This document shows positions 48,227 to 57,370 of a stretch of 64,000 nucleotides of DNA, piece after piece; the first letter of the stretch is position 1; every line of letters starts with the position of its first letter. The stretch is taken from positions 248,001 through 312,000 of the forward strand of contig NZ_JAKFYR010000001.1 in the NCBI RefSeq assembly GCF_022554085.1. The letters run 5' to 3'. The DNA comes from Rhodococcus sp. CH91. Lineage in GTDB: Bacteria > Actinomycetota > Actinomycetes > Mycobacteriales > Mycobacteriaceae. A model generated the notes under the pieces. It ran no database searches and had not been told where the DNA came from. It was given only the letters and a program-made list of their open reading frames with translations. The translations under genes were made by a program, and so were the position numbers.

Positions 48227-49206
48227 CCGCCTCCGACCCTCGGCGGGGCCGCCGCATCGACATCGACGGTTTCACGTGGAACATTCACGATCACGGTGCC
48301 GGTCCCGCCGTGATCCTGTGTCACGGATTCCCCGGCCTCGGCTACAGCTTCCGGCATCAGTTCACCCCGCTCGCGGACGCCGGGCACCGCGCCGTCGCTC
48401 CCGACATGCCCGGCTACGGGCGTACCGACCGCCCCGGTGCGATCGAGGAATACACGAACGTCGCGGTGGCCGACCGCCTCATCCGCCTGCTCGACGTGCT
48501 GGAGATCGACCGCGCGGTGTTCCTCGGACACGATTTCGGTGCGCCCGTCGCGTGGACGACAGCCCTGCGGCATCCGGATCGCGTGGCAGGGCTCGTCCTG
48601 CTCGCGGTGCCGTACGCCCCCGATCGCATGCCGGCACGGCCCAGTGAGATCTTCCGCGCACTCGCGGACGAGCATTTCCTCCACCTGCACTACTTCCAGG
48701 AGCCGGGGGTCGCGGAAGCGGAACTCGACACGCGGCCGCGAGAGTTCCTGCAGCGACTGTTCTTCGCTCTCTCGGGTGGATACCGATATCTCGATGTGTG
48801 GACTCATCCGTCCGAGGGACACGGTTATCTCGACGTCCTTCCCGAGGCTCCCGACCTGCCGTGGTCCTGGCTCACCGAGGACGAACTCGAGCACTATGCG
48901 GCCGAGTTCGCCCGGACCGGATTCGGCGGGGGCCTGTCCTGGTATCGCGCCTACGACGCGAATTGGGAGGCCTCGCGCTCCTACGAGGGGGCCCGGGTGC
49001 AGGTGCCCACATTGTTCGTGGCCGGCGACCGCGATCCCGTGATCGCGATGGCGGGAGCTGCGGCACTCGATCGCATGCGTGCGTCGGTCCCCGATCTACG
49101 GGGTGTCCACCTGCTCGAGGGGGCCGGACACTTCGTGCAGATGGAGCGGTGGGATCGGGTGAACGACCTGCTCGTACGTTTCGTCTCGGGGGTGGCCGGA
49201 CGCTAG
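48223..49206 (+). CDS. Epoxide hydrolase, alpha/beta fold
   Basis: 327-aa hydrolase of the EphA type. Motifs are VILCHGFPGLGYSFRHQF (HGxP oxyanion motif), the nucleophile Asp in FLGHDFGAPVAWTTALRHPDRV, a lid region with tyrosines (GGYRYLDVW and LSWYRAYDANWE), the acid in VAGDRDPVI, and the His in LEGAGHFVQMERWDRV. It converts epoxides to diols; substrate unknown. Coupling to the SnoaL-like gene suggests one catabolic route. The 3' end overlaps the DUF5996 gene by 4 bp. Confidence 0.9.
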   Translation: MTASDPRRGRRIDIDGFTWNIHDHGAGPAVILCHGFPGLGYSFRHQFTPLADAGHRAVAPDMPGYGRTDRPGAIEEYTNVAVADRLIRLLDVLEIDRAVFLGHDFGAPVAWTTALRHPDRVAGLVLLAVPYAPDRMPARPSEIFRALADEHFLHLHYFQEPGVAEAELDTRPREFLQRLFFALSGGYRYLDVWTHPSEGHGYLDVLPEAPDLPWSWLTEDELEHYAAEFARTGFGGGLSWYRAYDANWEASRSYEGARVQVPTLFVAGDRDPVIAMAGAAALDRMRASVPDLRGVHLLEGAGHFVQMERWDRVNDLLVRFVSGVAGR

Positions 49207-50126
49207 TCCTGCCGCTCGAGGTGGACTCGATCCCAATGTCCGAGGTCGGCTGCGGCGTCATAGCTGCTGCGTAGGAATCCCAGCAGCTCCGCGTCGGGGT
49301 CGGCGGCGGTACGCACCGCCTCGTACGGCAACACGAACTCACCGAGCTCGGCGGCGTAATACGCGGCGTCCGGACGGACGGGCCGATCCGCATAGCCGTC
49401 CGGCGCGGGATACGCGTAGGAGTAGAAGGAACCTTCGTCGCTGCCGCCCGGCCAGAACCCGCAGCTGCTCAGCTCGTGTGAATACGCCTCGGTCATCACC
49501 CGGTCGGGACAGTTGGGGATCCCACCCGGATGCGGTGGCGCGGCCCGCCCCGAGAACCGGGTGCAGGCCAGATCCATTGCTCCCCAGAAAAAATGGACCG
49601 GACTGACTTTGCCCAGGTATTCGGCCCGGAATTGCTGCATCACATGGTCGGCTCGGAGCAGCTGACGCCAGAAGAGGTGTGCAGCATCGGGATCGTACGT
49701 GCGGTGTTCCTCGTCCTGTGCGAACGGGACGGCGGGCTCCACCTCGTTGGGAGCCCCGTGGATCCGGGTGTGGATGCCCAGCTCGTCCAAGGCTTCGAAG
49801 GTGCGGGAGTGGAAGTCCGCCACGGATTGCGCAGTGAGCGGGACGGCACTCCTGCCGCCCTCGCTCGTGCGGATGCGCAGCGCATGGTCGCGGAAGTCGA
49901 ATTCCAGGTCGAAGATGCTTCCGCGGTAGGGAATCGACGATGTGCCCAATCCACGTGGCGTCACGTACAGGGTCGTCTGCCACCAGTGATTGACCGGCGG
50001 TGAGTTGATCAACCGGATCTTCCCGACGATCTGCAGCCACATGTGCAGGCTGTCGCGCGTCGCGGCCCAGTCGGCCACGCGCAGGCTCGGCCACTCCTCA
50101 CCGGGGATGTCCGAAGATTCGCTCAC
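49203..50126 (-). CDS. DUF5996 family protein
   Basis: 307-aa soluble protein with the DUF5996 pattern: WPSLRVADWAATRDSLHMWLQIVGKIRLINSPPVNHWWQTTLYVTPRGL near the start, then FDLEFDFRDHALRIRTSEG, PVHFFWGAMDLACTRFSGR, and SYAYPAPDGYAD. The function is unknown. Conserved aromatic, His and Asp residues could form a ligand or metal site. The ATG at 50126 faces a 234-bp gap with no gene, holding an ACCGAACGG/CCGTTCGGT inverted repeat (50257-50293). Confidence 0.85.
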   Translation of the reverse strand: MSESSDIPGEEWPSLRVADWAATRDSLHMWLQIVGKIRLINSPPVNHWWQTTLYVTPRGLGTSSIPYRGSIFDLEFDFRDHALRIRTSEGGRSAVPLTAQSVADFHSRTFEALDELGIHTRIHGAPNEVEPAVPFAQDEEHRTYDPDAAHLFWRQLLRADHVMQQFRAEYLGKVSPVHFFWGAMDLACTRFSGRAAPPHPGGIPNCPDRVMTEAYSHELSSCGFWPGGSDEGSFYSYAYPAPDGYADRPVRPDAAYYAAELGEFVLPYEAVRTAADPDAELLGFLRSSYDAAADLGHWDRVHLERQD

Positions 50127-50360
50127 GATGCCTCCCGTGGTTCAGGAGTCGACGCTACCCGGCCGGACCGCGGCGCGGGCCCCCTCGCAACGATCCGTCG
50201 TCACGAGAACCGTCCGCCCGTCACCGGCTCGACGGAGTCGGACATTTCGCGCACCGACCGAACGGGAGCTGCTCGGCGACCGGTCCGTTCGGTTCGGCTC
50301 CCGGCGCCGGAAACCGCCGAACACCCCTTTCGCACACGAACATCGACCTAACATGACGGC

Positions 50361-51440
50361 GTGGCCAGCGACGCGGTTCGTGGATTCGGTCTGGCACTCG
50401 CGCTGACGGCACTGGGGGCGGGTGCCTGCTCGTCGTCCGATCCCGTCGAGACGTCCGTCCCGGTGCAACTCCAGGTGGCCACCGCGCAGGACGATCCCTG
50501 GACGCCACGTCTGGTACCGCCTCAGCTTCCGGTCACCGTCCCCCCACCCCGTCCCGATGCCGTCGCCGACGCGGGCGACCCGGTCGTCGCTGCGGCCGGG
50601 ACTCCGGCCGTTCCGGGCGACCGCGCCGCGCTGTACGGGGGAAGCCTCGAGCGGCCGCTGTGCGACAAGGAAGCACTCGTACGTCATCTCGACGGGGACC
50701 GGGCCAAGTCCGAGGCGTGGCGCGACGTGCTGGACGTGCCCGATGTCCGCGGATACACCGAGGCGCTGTCGCCGGTCCTGCTGCGCGCGGACACCCGGGT
50801 CACGATGTACGAATACCGCGACGGGGCGGCCCGGCCGGTGCAGTCGCTGCTCGAGCGCGGAACGATCGTGCTCGTCGACGACCTCGGTGTACCCCGCGTC
50901 CGTTGCGTGCGGGGAACCCCGCTCTCCGCGCCCGTTCTCACAGCGAACGACCAGCTCGAAGGGCCGAAGTGGCCCGGCTTCGATGCCGAGCGGATGTTCG
51001 TCGTGCACCCTGCGGTCGTACCCGTGCGAGAACTGAAGGTCGTCGACATCACGACCGGCTCGATGGTTCCCGTCCCGGTCGGTGAGGCACTGCCGAAGAC
51101 CGTCCCGGACGAGCAGGACACTGCCGACGCATCACCGCCGGAGAACGACGCGCCTTCGGCGCCCGAGGCTCCACGAGGAGATCCGGTACCGGAGGCCGCT
51201 GCCCCACCGCCGGCGATCTCTGCTCCGGAACCGCTGCCTGCACCCGCGCCGGTACCGGCCCCGCAGATCCTGCCGGCACCGCCTGCTCCCCGTCCCGCTC
51301 CGCCGCCTCTGCCCGCGCCGGCTCCGCAACCGCCTCCCGCACCCGCCCCGGCACCTGCACCGCCGCCCCCACCACCTCCACCACAGATCCGGATCCCGAT
51401 TCCGGGCGTTCCCCCGGTGGTGATCCCGCTACCCTTCTGA
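50361..51440 (+). CDS. Secreted lipoprotein, DUF6777-like, with Pro/Ala-rich tail
   Basis: 359-aa protein. A signal sequence (GFGLALALTALGAGAC) ends in a possible lipobox Cys near residue 23. The middle domain (about 85-235, ALYGGSLERPLCDKEALVRHL through VLVDDLGVPRVRCVRGTPL) resembles DUF6777. The last 120 residues are Pro/Ala repeats ending with IRIPIPGVPPVVIPLPF, which may span or anchor in the cell wall. GTG 50361 is the start. The gene converges on an SDR gene. The function is unknown. Confidence 0.8.
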   Translation: MASDAVRGFGLALALTALGAGACSSSDPVETSVPVQLQVATAQDDPWTPRLVPPQLPVTVPPPRPDAVADAGDPVVAAAGTPAVPGDRAALYGGSLERPLCDKEALVRHLDGDRAKSEAWRDVLDVPDVRGYTEALSPVLLRADTRVTMYEYRDGAARPVQSLLERGTIVLVDDLGVPRVRCVRGTPLSAPVLTANDQLEGPKWPGFDAERMFVVHPAVVPVRELKVVDITTGSMVPVPVGEALPKTVPDEQDTADASPPENDAPSAPEAPRGDPVPEAAAPPPAISAPEPLPAPAPVPAPQILPAPPAPRPAPPPLPAPAPQPPPAPAPAPAPPPPPPPPQIRIPIPGVPPVVIPLPF

Positions 51441-51458
51441 CCGGTGCGGACCGACCTG

Positions 51459-52130
51459 TCAGCGGGGACGCAGAACGATCTCGGTCGGATGGCTGTCACC
51501 CGGCGACTCGACCGCCTGCCGCACCGCGCGGGCCACCGAGCCGGGAGTCAGGAACTGCGAGGGGTCGTATTCGCGGCCCTCGGACTCGACGATCGCCCGC
51601 TGCATGTCGGTGTCGATCCGCCCCGGATGGATCGACGTCACACGCAGGGAGGGTTCCTCCTCCCGGAGCGCATCACCGAAGGCGCGCAAGGCGAACTTGC
51701 TCGCTGCGTAGGCGCCCCAGCCCGGACGGGCGCGCAGGCCCGCCCCCGAATTGACGAGCACCACGTGCCCGTTGGCGGCACGTAGCGCCGGAAGCAGGAA
51801 GCGGGTGAGGGCGACGACCGCGACGACGTTGGCCTCGAAGGTCTCCCTCCACTGCCGGGGCTCGCTGTCGGCGACGGTGCCCAATTCGGCGATACCGGCA
51901 TTGTGGACGAGGACGTCGAGACGCTCGATGTTCGCGACGGCCGCCGCGACGGCCTCGTGATCGAGCAGATCCACCGGCCACGGCGTGGCGTCGGGTAACT
52001 CCTCGAGGATCGCGTCGAGAGATTCGCGACGGCGGCCGCCGAGGAGCAGATCGTGGGTGGGCGCGAATTCACGGGCGATCGCGGCACCCAGGCCACGACC
52101 ACCACCGGTGACGAGAGCAGTAGGACGCAT
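51459..52130 (-). CDS. Short-chain dehydrogenase/reductase
   Basis: 223-aa classical SDR. The cofactor motif is TALVTGGGRGLGAAIAREF, with the second-strand GGRRRESL suggesting NADP preference. NNAG is replaced by HNAGIAELG. The active site comprises VLVNSGAGLRARPGWGAYAASKFAL, i.e. Ser and Tyr-x3-Lys. SIHPGRIDTDM follows. The substrate is unknown. ATG 52130 is taken; GTG 52136 is 2 codons earlier. It is 10 bp downstream from the SanA-like gene region on the same strand. Confidence 0.9.
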   Translation of the reverse strand: MRPTALVTGGGRGLGAAIAREFAPTHDLLLGGRRRESLDAILEELPDATPWPVDLLDHEAVAAAVANIERLDVLVHNAGIAELGTVADSEPRQWRETFEANVVAVVALTRFLLPALRAANGHVVLVNSGAGLRARPGWGAYAASKFALRAFGDALREEEPSLRVTSIHPGRIDTDMQRAIVESEGREYDPSQFLTPGSVARAVRQAVESPGDSHPTEIVLRPR

Positions 52131-52140
52131 GGACACGAGC

Positions 52141-52845
52141 CTAGGAATCCACCGGCGCAGCGGCCACCCGGCCGTGTTCGAGATCGGCGAGGATCTCGGC
52201 CAGCCGGTCGTCCGGAGGCGTCGAGACCGCGGGGTCGCGGGGGAATCGGAGCTCGAGAAACGCTTTGGGCCGCGACAACACGAACTCGCGGGCCAGATTC
52301 CTGATCCGGGTGCGCACTCGCATCGCGTCGGGAGCGCGCACCCCCACGATGTCGATGCCCGCCCGTCCGCACAACGCCACCGCGCGCGGCAGGTGGAACG
52401 CCTGCGTCACGATCGCTGCCCGGCGCACCCCGTAGGTGGTCACCGCCCGCCGGGCGGTGTCGTAGGTGTCGAGACCGTAGGGATCGGCGACGATCCGCTC
52501 CCTGTTCACTCCTCGCGCGACGAGATAGGTGATCATCGCGTCGATCTCGTCACCGGAGGTGCCCCGGGCGTCCCCGGAGACGAGCACGGCCCGCGCCCGC
52601 CCCTGCTCCATCAGTGCGATCGCGACGTCGAGACGGCTGCGTAGTATCCGCATCGGCCGGCCCTCCTTCACCCGCGCACCCGGAACGATCACCACGGGTG
52701 CCGGGGGCGCATCGCCGAGCTCGTACATGCGGCCCTGCGCTTCCGCCGCCACACGCGAGGAGACGAGAGCGAGCGCGGAGGCCGAGCCGAGGACGAGCAG
52801 GGGAATCGCGCCGAGCACGCGCGAGAGTCGAACGGATTTACGCAT
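52141..52845 (-). CDS. SanA/YdcF (DUF218) family membrane-anchored protein
   Basis: 234-aa protein with one N-terminal membrane helix (VLGAIPLLVLGSASALALVSS) and the DUF218 domain: VVIVPGARVKEGRPMRILRSRLDVAIALMEQGRARAVLVSGDARG, DEIDAMITYLVARGV, DPYGLDTYDTARRAV, and VTQAFHLPRAVALCGRAGI. Family members such as E. coli SanA affect envelope permeability; the activity is not defined. ATG 52845 is chosen. It is divergent from the PHP gene 40 bp away and probably in an operon with the SDR gene. Confidence 0.88.
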   Translation of the reverse strand: MRKSVRLSRVLGAIPLLVLGSASALALVSSRVAAEAQGRMYELGDAPPAPVVIVPGARVKEGRPMRILRSRLDVAIALMEQGRARAVLVSGDARGTSGDEIDAMITYLVARGVNRERIVADPYGLDTYDTARRAVTTYGVRRAAIVTQAFHLPRAVALCGRAGIDIVGVRAPDAMRVRTRIRNLAREFVLSRPKAFLELRFPRDPAVSTPPDDRLAEILADLEHGRVAAAPVDS

Positions 52846-52885
52846 GCGCCCCAGGCTACGGAGGCCCGGTGGCCACAATGGAGGG

Positions 52886-53896
52886 GTGGACCCGGTCGAC
52901 GCACTGCGCGAAGTCGCCTTCTGGCTCGAACGCGAGCATGCCGACACCTATCGGGTGCAGGCCTATCGACGTGCGGCCGAGGTGCTCGCCGAGGTGAGCG
53001 ACGCCCGGCGCGAGGTGTTGCGCAGAACGGACTCGTGGACCGACCTGCCCGGCATCGGTAAGAAGACCGCGTCCGTCGTCCGCGAGGCGTTCGACGGGGA
53101 ACCCGCCTATCTCGTGCAGTTGCGTGAGGAGGCCGAACCGATCGGTCGCGGTGCGCGGGATCTGCTCGAGGCGCTGCGCGGCGATCTGCACACCCATTCG
53201 AACTGGTCCGACGGTGGCAGTCCCATCGACGAGATGCAGCGAGTCGCATCGACGATGATCGGACACGAATACTTCGCGCTCACCGACCACTCCCCTCGGC
53301 TGAAGGTCGCGAACGGACTGAGTGCGGAGCGGTTGCGTTCCCAGCTCGACATCGTCGCGACGCTCAACGAGGCTGCCCAGGGCACAAGGATTCTCACCGG
53401 GATCGAGGTCGACATCCTCGACGACGGTTCGCTCGATCAGGACGAGGGCCTGCTCTCCGAGGTCGATGTCGTGGTCGCGAGTGTGCACTCCGACCTGCGG
53501 GCCGATCGATCGGCGATGACGAGACGGATGGTCCGTGCGGTGGCGAACCCACACGTCGACATACTCGGGCACTGCACCGGACGGCTCGTCGCCGGTGGCC
53601 GTGGAAGCCGGCCCGAATCGACGTTCGATGCCGACTCGGTCTTCGCCGCGTGCCGCGATCACGACACCGCCGTCGAGATCAACTGCCGGCCGGAACGACG
53701 CGACCCGCCGTCACGTCTGATCGATCTCGCCCTCGCGACCGGGTGCCTGTTCTCCATCGACACCGACGCGCACGCACCCGGACAGCTCGACTGGCTCGGG
53801 TACGGTTGCGAACGCGCCGCCGAGCGGGGCGTCGAACCCGAGCAGGTGATCAACACCTGGGAGGTCGGCGACCTGCTGGCGTGGACCGACAGGTAG
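52886..53896 (+). CDS. HhH-PHP protein, PolX-like without polymerase palm
   Basis: 336-aa protein. The N-terminus (VDALREVAFWLEREHADTYRVQAYRRAAEVL and WTDLPGIGKKTASVVREAF) is a helix-hairpin-helix segment like that of family X DNA polymerases. It is joined directly to a PHP domain with metal ligands GDLHTHSNWSDGG, YFALTDHSP, LTGIEVDILDDG, VASVHSDLR, DILGHCTG and IDTDAHAPG. The polymerase palm is absent. It may be a DNA-end 3'-processing enzyme or a phosphoesterase of other substrates. GTG 52886 sits very close to GGAGGG, so the start is approximate. Confidence 0.83.
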   Translation: MDPVDALREVAFWLEREHADTYRVQAYRRAAEVLAEVSDARREVLRRTDSWTDLPGIGKKTASVVREAFDGEPAYLVQLREEAEPIGRGARDLLEALRGDLHTHSNWSDGGSPIDEMQRVASTMIGHEYFALTDHSPRLKVANGLSAERLRSQLDIVATLNEAAQGTRILTGIEVDILDDGSLDQDEGLLSEVDVVVASVHSDLRADRSAMTRRMVRAVANPHVDILGHCTGRLVAGGRGSRPESTFDADSVFAACRDHDTAVEINCRPERRDPPSRLIDLALATGCLFSIDTDAHAPGQLDWLGYGCERAAERGVEPEQVINTWEVGDLLAWTDR

Positions 53897-53900
53897 GGGG

Positions 53901-55343
53901 ATGCACGTGGAACACGTCGACGTACTGATCGTCGGGGCCGGACTGTCCGGTATCGGCGCCGGTTATCGACTGCAGACGCAGTGCCCGGAACTCGACTACG
54001 TCATTCTCGAGAGTCGCGACGCGATCGGCGGCACGTGGGATCTGTTCCGCTATCCCGGAATTCGATCGGACAGCGACATGTACACCCTCGGTTATCCGTT
54101 CAGGCCCTGGCGGGGGGAGAAGTCCATCGCCGACGGCGCCGACATCCTGCAGTACATCCGCGACACCGCCTCCGAATTCGGTATCGATCGACGGATCCGA
54201 TTCGGTCACAGGGTGATCGACGCGTCCTGGTCGTCGGAGCGGGCATCCTGGACCGTGCGGGTGTCGACCGCCGGCGGTGTCGAGGAGCTCGGTTGCACCT
54301 TCCTCTATCTGTGCGGCGGGTACTACAGTTACGAATCCGGTTACCTCCCCGACATTCCCGGTCTGCAGGACTTCGCGGGCAGGGTGGTGCATCCGCAGTT
54401 CTGGCCCGACGACCTCGATTACGAGGGCAGGAAGATCGTGGTGATCGGCAGCGGTGCCACCGCGGTGACCCTCGTGCCCGCACTCGCGGAGAAGGCCGAG
54501 CACGTGACGATGCTGCAGCGCTCCCCCGGTTATGTGATGTCGTTGCCGGAGCACGATGCGATCGCCGCACGGATACGCGGTGTCCTTCCCGACGATCTCG
54601 CCCATCGTGTCGTGCGGACGAAGAACGTGGTGACCAATCTCGGCTTCTTCCAGTTCTGCCGACGATTCCCGTCCCTCGCGCGGCGGGTGCTGAGGACGCT
54701 CACCGCGCGGAGGCTGCGAGGTGCCGTGCCGGTGGACCCGCATTTCACCCCGCGCTACGACCCGTGGGACCAGAGGCTGTGTGTGGTGCCCGACTCCGAT
54801 TTATTCCGGACCCTGCGCAGCGGGTCGGCCGAGATCGTCACCGACCGGATCGACACCGTCACCGAGAAGGGGGTGCGGCTCGGATCCGGTCGAGAACTCG
54901 AGGCCGAGATACTCATTCCGGCAACCGGTCTGAGGCTGGTGCCTGCGGGTGGTGTCGAGTTCGTCGTCGACGGTGAGAAGGTCGACCTCTCGGAGAGATT
55001 CATCTACCGGGGCACGATGCTCGAGGGCGTGCCCAATGCCGCGATGTGCGTGGGCTACACCAATGCCTCGTGGACGCTGCGCGCAGACCTCGCGTCCCTG
55101 TACGTGTGCCGTGTGCTCCGGCACATGCGACGCCGGGGGTATCGATCGGCGGTTCCGTCCTATTCGGGAGACGGGCGCACGCGACCGCTGCTGGGTCTCG
55201 ACTCCGGTTACATCCACCGGGCGGAAGGCTCACTGCCCAAGCAGGGTTCGCGCAGTCCCTGGCTGATGCGGCAGAACTATCTGCTCGACCTCCCCACGAT
55301 GCGGTTCGGGCGTATCGACGAGTCGATGGTGTTCACCCCTTAG
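53901..55343 (+). CDS. Baeyer-Villiger monooxygenase, EthA-like
   Basis: 480-aa class B flavoprotein monooxygenase. The FAD motif is VLIVGAGLSGIGAGYRL, and ESRDAIGGTWDLFRYPGIRSDSDMYTLGYPFRPW is nearly the EthA sequence as I recall it. The Baeyer-Villiger fingerprint reads FAGRVVHPQFWP, and the NADPH motif is VVIGSGATAVTLVPAL. It oxidises ketones to esters or activates thioamides in relatives; the natural substrate is unknown. No EthR-type regulator is adjacent. It starts 4 bp after the PHP gene and overlaps the convergent methyltransferase by 4 bp. Confidence 0.92.
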   Translation: MHVEHVDVLIVGAGLSGIGAGYRLQTQCPELDYVILESRDAIGGTWDLFRYPGIRSDSDMYTLGYPFRPWRGEKSIADGADILQYIRDTASEFGIDRRIRFGHRVIDASWSSERASWTVRVSTAGGVEELGCTFLYLCGGYYSYESGYLPDIPGLQDFAGRVVHPQFWPDDLDYEGRKIVVIGSGATAVTLVPALAEKAEHVTMLQRSPGYVMSLPEHDAIAARIRGVLPDDLAHRVVRTKNVVTNLGFFQFCRRFPSLARRVLRTLTARRLRGAVPVDPHFTPRYDPWDQRLCVVPDSDLFRTLRSGSAEIVTDRIDTVTEKGVRLGSGRELEAEILIPATGLRLVPAGGVEFVVDGEKVDLSERFIYRGTMLEGVPNAAMCVGYTNASWTLRADLASLYVCRVLRHMRRRGYRSAVPSYSGDGRTRPLLGLDSGYIHRAEGSLPKQGSRSPWLMRQNYLLDLPTMRFGRIDESMVFTP

Positions 55344-55966
55344 CTGCGCCGGCGGTGCGCCGCGAGATGGACGTCGGGGAAGCGATGGTCGGCGTCGGGA
55401 CGGCTGATCATCCGCCACACCTCGTCGAAACCGGATTCCGCCAGCATCGAGGACAGATGGTCGGGATGCCGGCGCCAGGCGGGTGCGACGGCATGGTCGA
55501 ATTCGGCTTCGCCCGGAGTGTCGGTGGTCTGGCAGGCGATCAGGACCGTCCCGCCCGGCGGGATCCTCTCGGACCAGACGTCGAGCACCGTCCGGAGCTC
55601 GGACGGGGGCACGTGGATCAAGCTGAACCTCGCGATGATCGCGATCGGGGTTGCGGTGCGGAGCTCGTCCGAGCGCAGCCGCGCATCGTCCCGGACGAAC
55701 CGCAGTGAGGGATGTCCGGCGCGGGCGATGCGCAGCATCTCGACGCTGGGATCGACACCGACGACCTCGAGACCGGCCCCGGTGAGGTCCGCCGTCACGC
55801 CCCCGGTGCCGCACCCCACGTCCAGAACGATCCCGCGCAACGCACTGCGCCGGACCGTCTCGGCGAACGTGGCGACGGCGTGACGCTCGAGTGGTGTGAG
55901 GTACGGATCGGGGAACATCTCGGCGTACAGATCGGCGAGAGCGTCGTATCCGGGCTGGGTCACCAC
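55340..55966 (-). CDS. Class I SAM-dependent methyltransferase
   Basis: 208-aa methyltransferase. Motif I is VLDVGCGTGGVTADLTGAGLEVVGVDPS (about residues 46-73), followed by IARFSLIHVPPSEL as a post-motif helix and VLIACQT. The N-terminal YDALADLYAEMF is common in this family. The substrate is unknown. It converges with, and overlaps by 4 bp, the monooxygenase gene, and is divergent from the small ABM gene. Confidence 0.88.
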   Translation of the reverse strand: MVTQPGYDALADLYAEMFPDPYLTPLERHAVATFAETVRRSALRGIVLDVGCGTGGVTADLTGAGLEVVGVDPSVEMLRIARAGHPSLRFVRDDARLRSDELRTATPIAIIARFSLIHVPPSELRTVLDVWSERIPPGGTVLIACQTTDTPGEAEFDHAVAPAWRRHPDHLSSMLAESGFDEVWRMISRPDADHRFPDVHLAAHRRRS

Positions 55967-56050
55967 GCGATGCTACGACGGAGAGCGATGAATTCCGCCT
56001 CGTTCGCAGGTCGTATCGGAAACGACCCACGCACCACGGTAGGGGAAACC

Positions 56051-56326
56051 ATGATCATCGTTGCAGGGCATCTCACCGTCGACGTCGGACGGCGCGAGTC
56101 CTACCTGACGAACTGCGAAGCCGTCGTCGAGGCGGCCCGCAGAACGCCGGGCTGCCTCGACTTCGCCGTCACCGCGGATCTGCTCGAACCGGACCGGATC
56201 TACGTCTACGAACGGTGGGAGTCGCAGGCGCAGCTCGACGACTTCCGCGGCAGCGGCCCCGACGACGATCAGGCCCGGTGGATTCGTTCGACGGCGGTGT
56301 CCGACTATCGCCTCCCGGACGCGTAG
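56051..56326 (+). CDS. Antibiotic biosynthesis monooxygenase (ABM) domain protein
   Basis: 91-aa single ABM-fold protein: IIVAGHLTVDVGRRESYLTNCEAVVEAARRTPGCLDFAVTADLLEPDRIYVYERWESQAQLDDF. Such dimeric ferredoxin-like proteins include quinol monooxygenases and heme-degrading enzymes. The catalytic role here cannot be assigned. ATG 56051 has AGGGGAA 4 nt upstream. It ends 4 bp from the convergent pirin gene. Confidence 0.88.
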   Translation: MIIVAGHLTVDVGRRESYLTNCEAVVEAARRTPGCLDFAVTADLLEPDRIYVYERWESQAQLDDFRGSGPDDDQARWIRSTAVSDYRLPDA

Positions 56327-56330
56327 CGAC

Positions 56331-57359
56331 TCAGCGTTCCTCGAGCCGCTCGTCCGGATAGCGTGCGAACCGGCCCGCGTCCCGATCGTGCACCGGCCCG
56401 TCGCTGTTCCACGGCCATCCACCGAAACCGGTGCGGCGGTAGTCCTCGAATGCTGTGCGGACACCCGCCTCGTCGTTGAGCACGAACGGACCGTAGGAGA
56501 CGACCGGTTCGCCGATCGGGCGTCCCTGCAGCATCAGTATCTGCGTTCCCGTGTCGCCACCGGTGATGTCGACCGGCACCGACGCGTCGACGACGACACC
56601 GTGCCCGGACTCGATCGTGCGGTCGCCGATCCGTACCGGAGAACCGTTGTACACGTAGAGCACCCGCTGCGTGTTCTCACCACGAGCGGCCGGAAGCTCC
56701 CAGCGGGCGCCCGGCGTGAGATCGACATTCCAGATCGCCACATCGGTGTCGGGCCGGGACGCCCACGAATTCGGTGGGGGCGGAGGAGGATTCGAGCCGT
56801 CCAGCTCGCCTGCGAGGATTCGGACGGAGACCGTCCTCCCCTCCCCGTCCACGGCGGTCACGATGGGGGTGTCCTCGTTCCACAGCATGGAGAAGTGAGG
56901 TTCGACGGTCTTCGATCCGGCCGGCAGATTCAGCCAGATCTGGAACAACTCGAGTGGATTGCCGGAATCCTTGTTCAGCAGAGGGAACATCTCGCTGTGG
57001 ACGATCCCGTTGCCGGCGGTGAGCCACTGGGTGTCGCCGTCGCCGAAACGTGCCGCGGCCCCCACCGAATCGGAATGATCGACGAATCCGGACCGCACGA
57101 AGGTCACCGTCTCGAAACCGCGATGCGGGTGGCCGGGAAAGCCCGGGACGGTGGTGCCGTGGTACATGCTCCAACCCGACGGATTGCCGAAGTCCTGCCC
57201 CAACGGCCGGCCGTCGAGCGATGCGGCGGGTCCGAGGTCGTCGTTGCCCGCCGGGTACGCATCGCGGTGGTGCGCGACGAACAGGAACGGATCGATCGTC
57301 TGCCAGGGCGAACCGAGCCGGAACACCTGGAGTACCGGAGTGGAGGCTGCAGAGGTCAT
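56331..57359 (-). CDS. Pirin family protein
   Basis: 342-aa bicupin. The N-terminal cupin contains FPGHPHRGFETVTFVRSGFVDHSDS and GNGIVHSEMFP, giving the His/His/His/Glu iron-binding set expected for pirins. The C-terminal cupin (about 200-310) and the Pro-rich NPPPPPPNSW loop follow. Pirins act as quercetinases or redox-sensing regulators; no specific role is clear. ATG 57359 is chosen. It lies 11 bp downstream of the spermidine-synthase-like gene, in a probable operon with it and the MHS transporter. Confidence 0.9.
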   Translation of the reverse strand: MTSAASTPVLQVFRLGSPWQTIDPFLFVAHHRDAYPAGNDDLGPAASLDGRPLGQDFGNPSGWSMYHGTTVPGFPGHPHRGFETVTFVRSGFVDHSDSVGAAARFGDGDTQWLTAGNGIVHSEMFPLLNKDSGNPLELFQIWLNLPAGSKTVEPHFSMLWNEDTPIVTAVDGEGRTVSVRILAGELDGSNPPPPPPNSWASRPDTDVAIWNVDLTPGARWELPAARGENTQRVLYVYNGSPVRIGDRTIESGHGVVVDASVPVDITGGDTGTQILMLQGRPIGEPVVSYGPFVLNDEAGVRTAFEDYRRTGFGGWPWNSDGPVHDRDAGRFARYPDERLEER

Positions 57360-57370
57360 GACCGGTGCAA

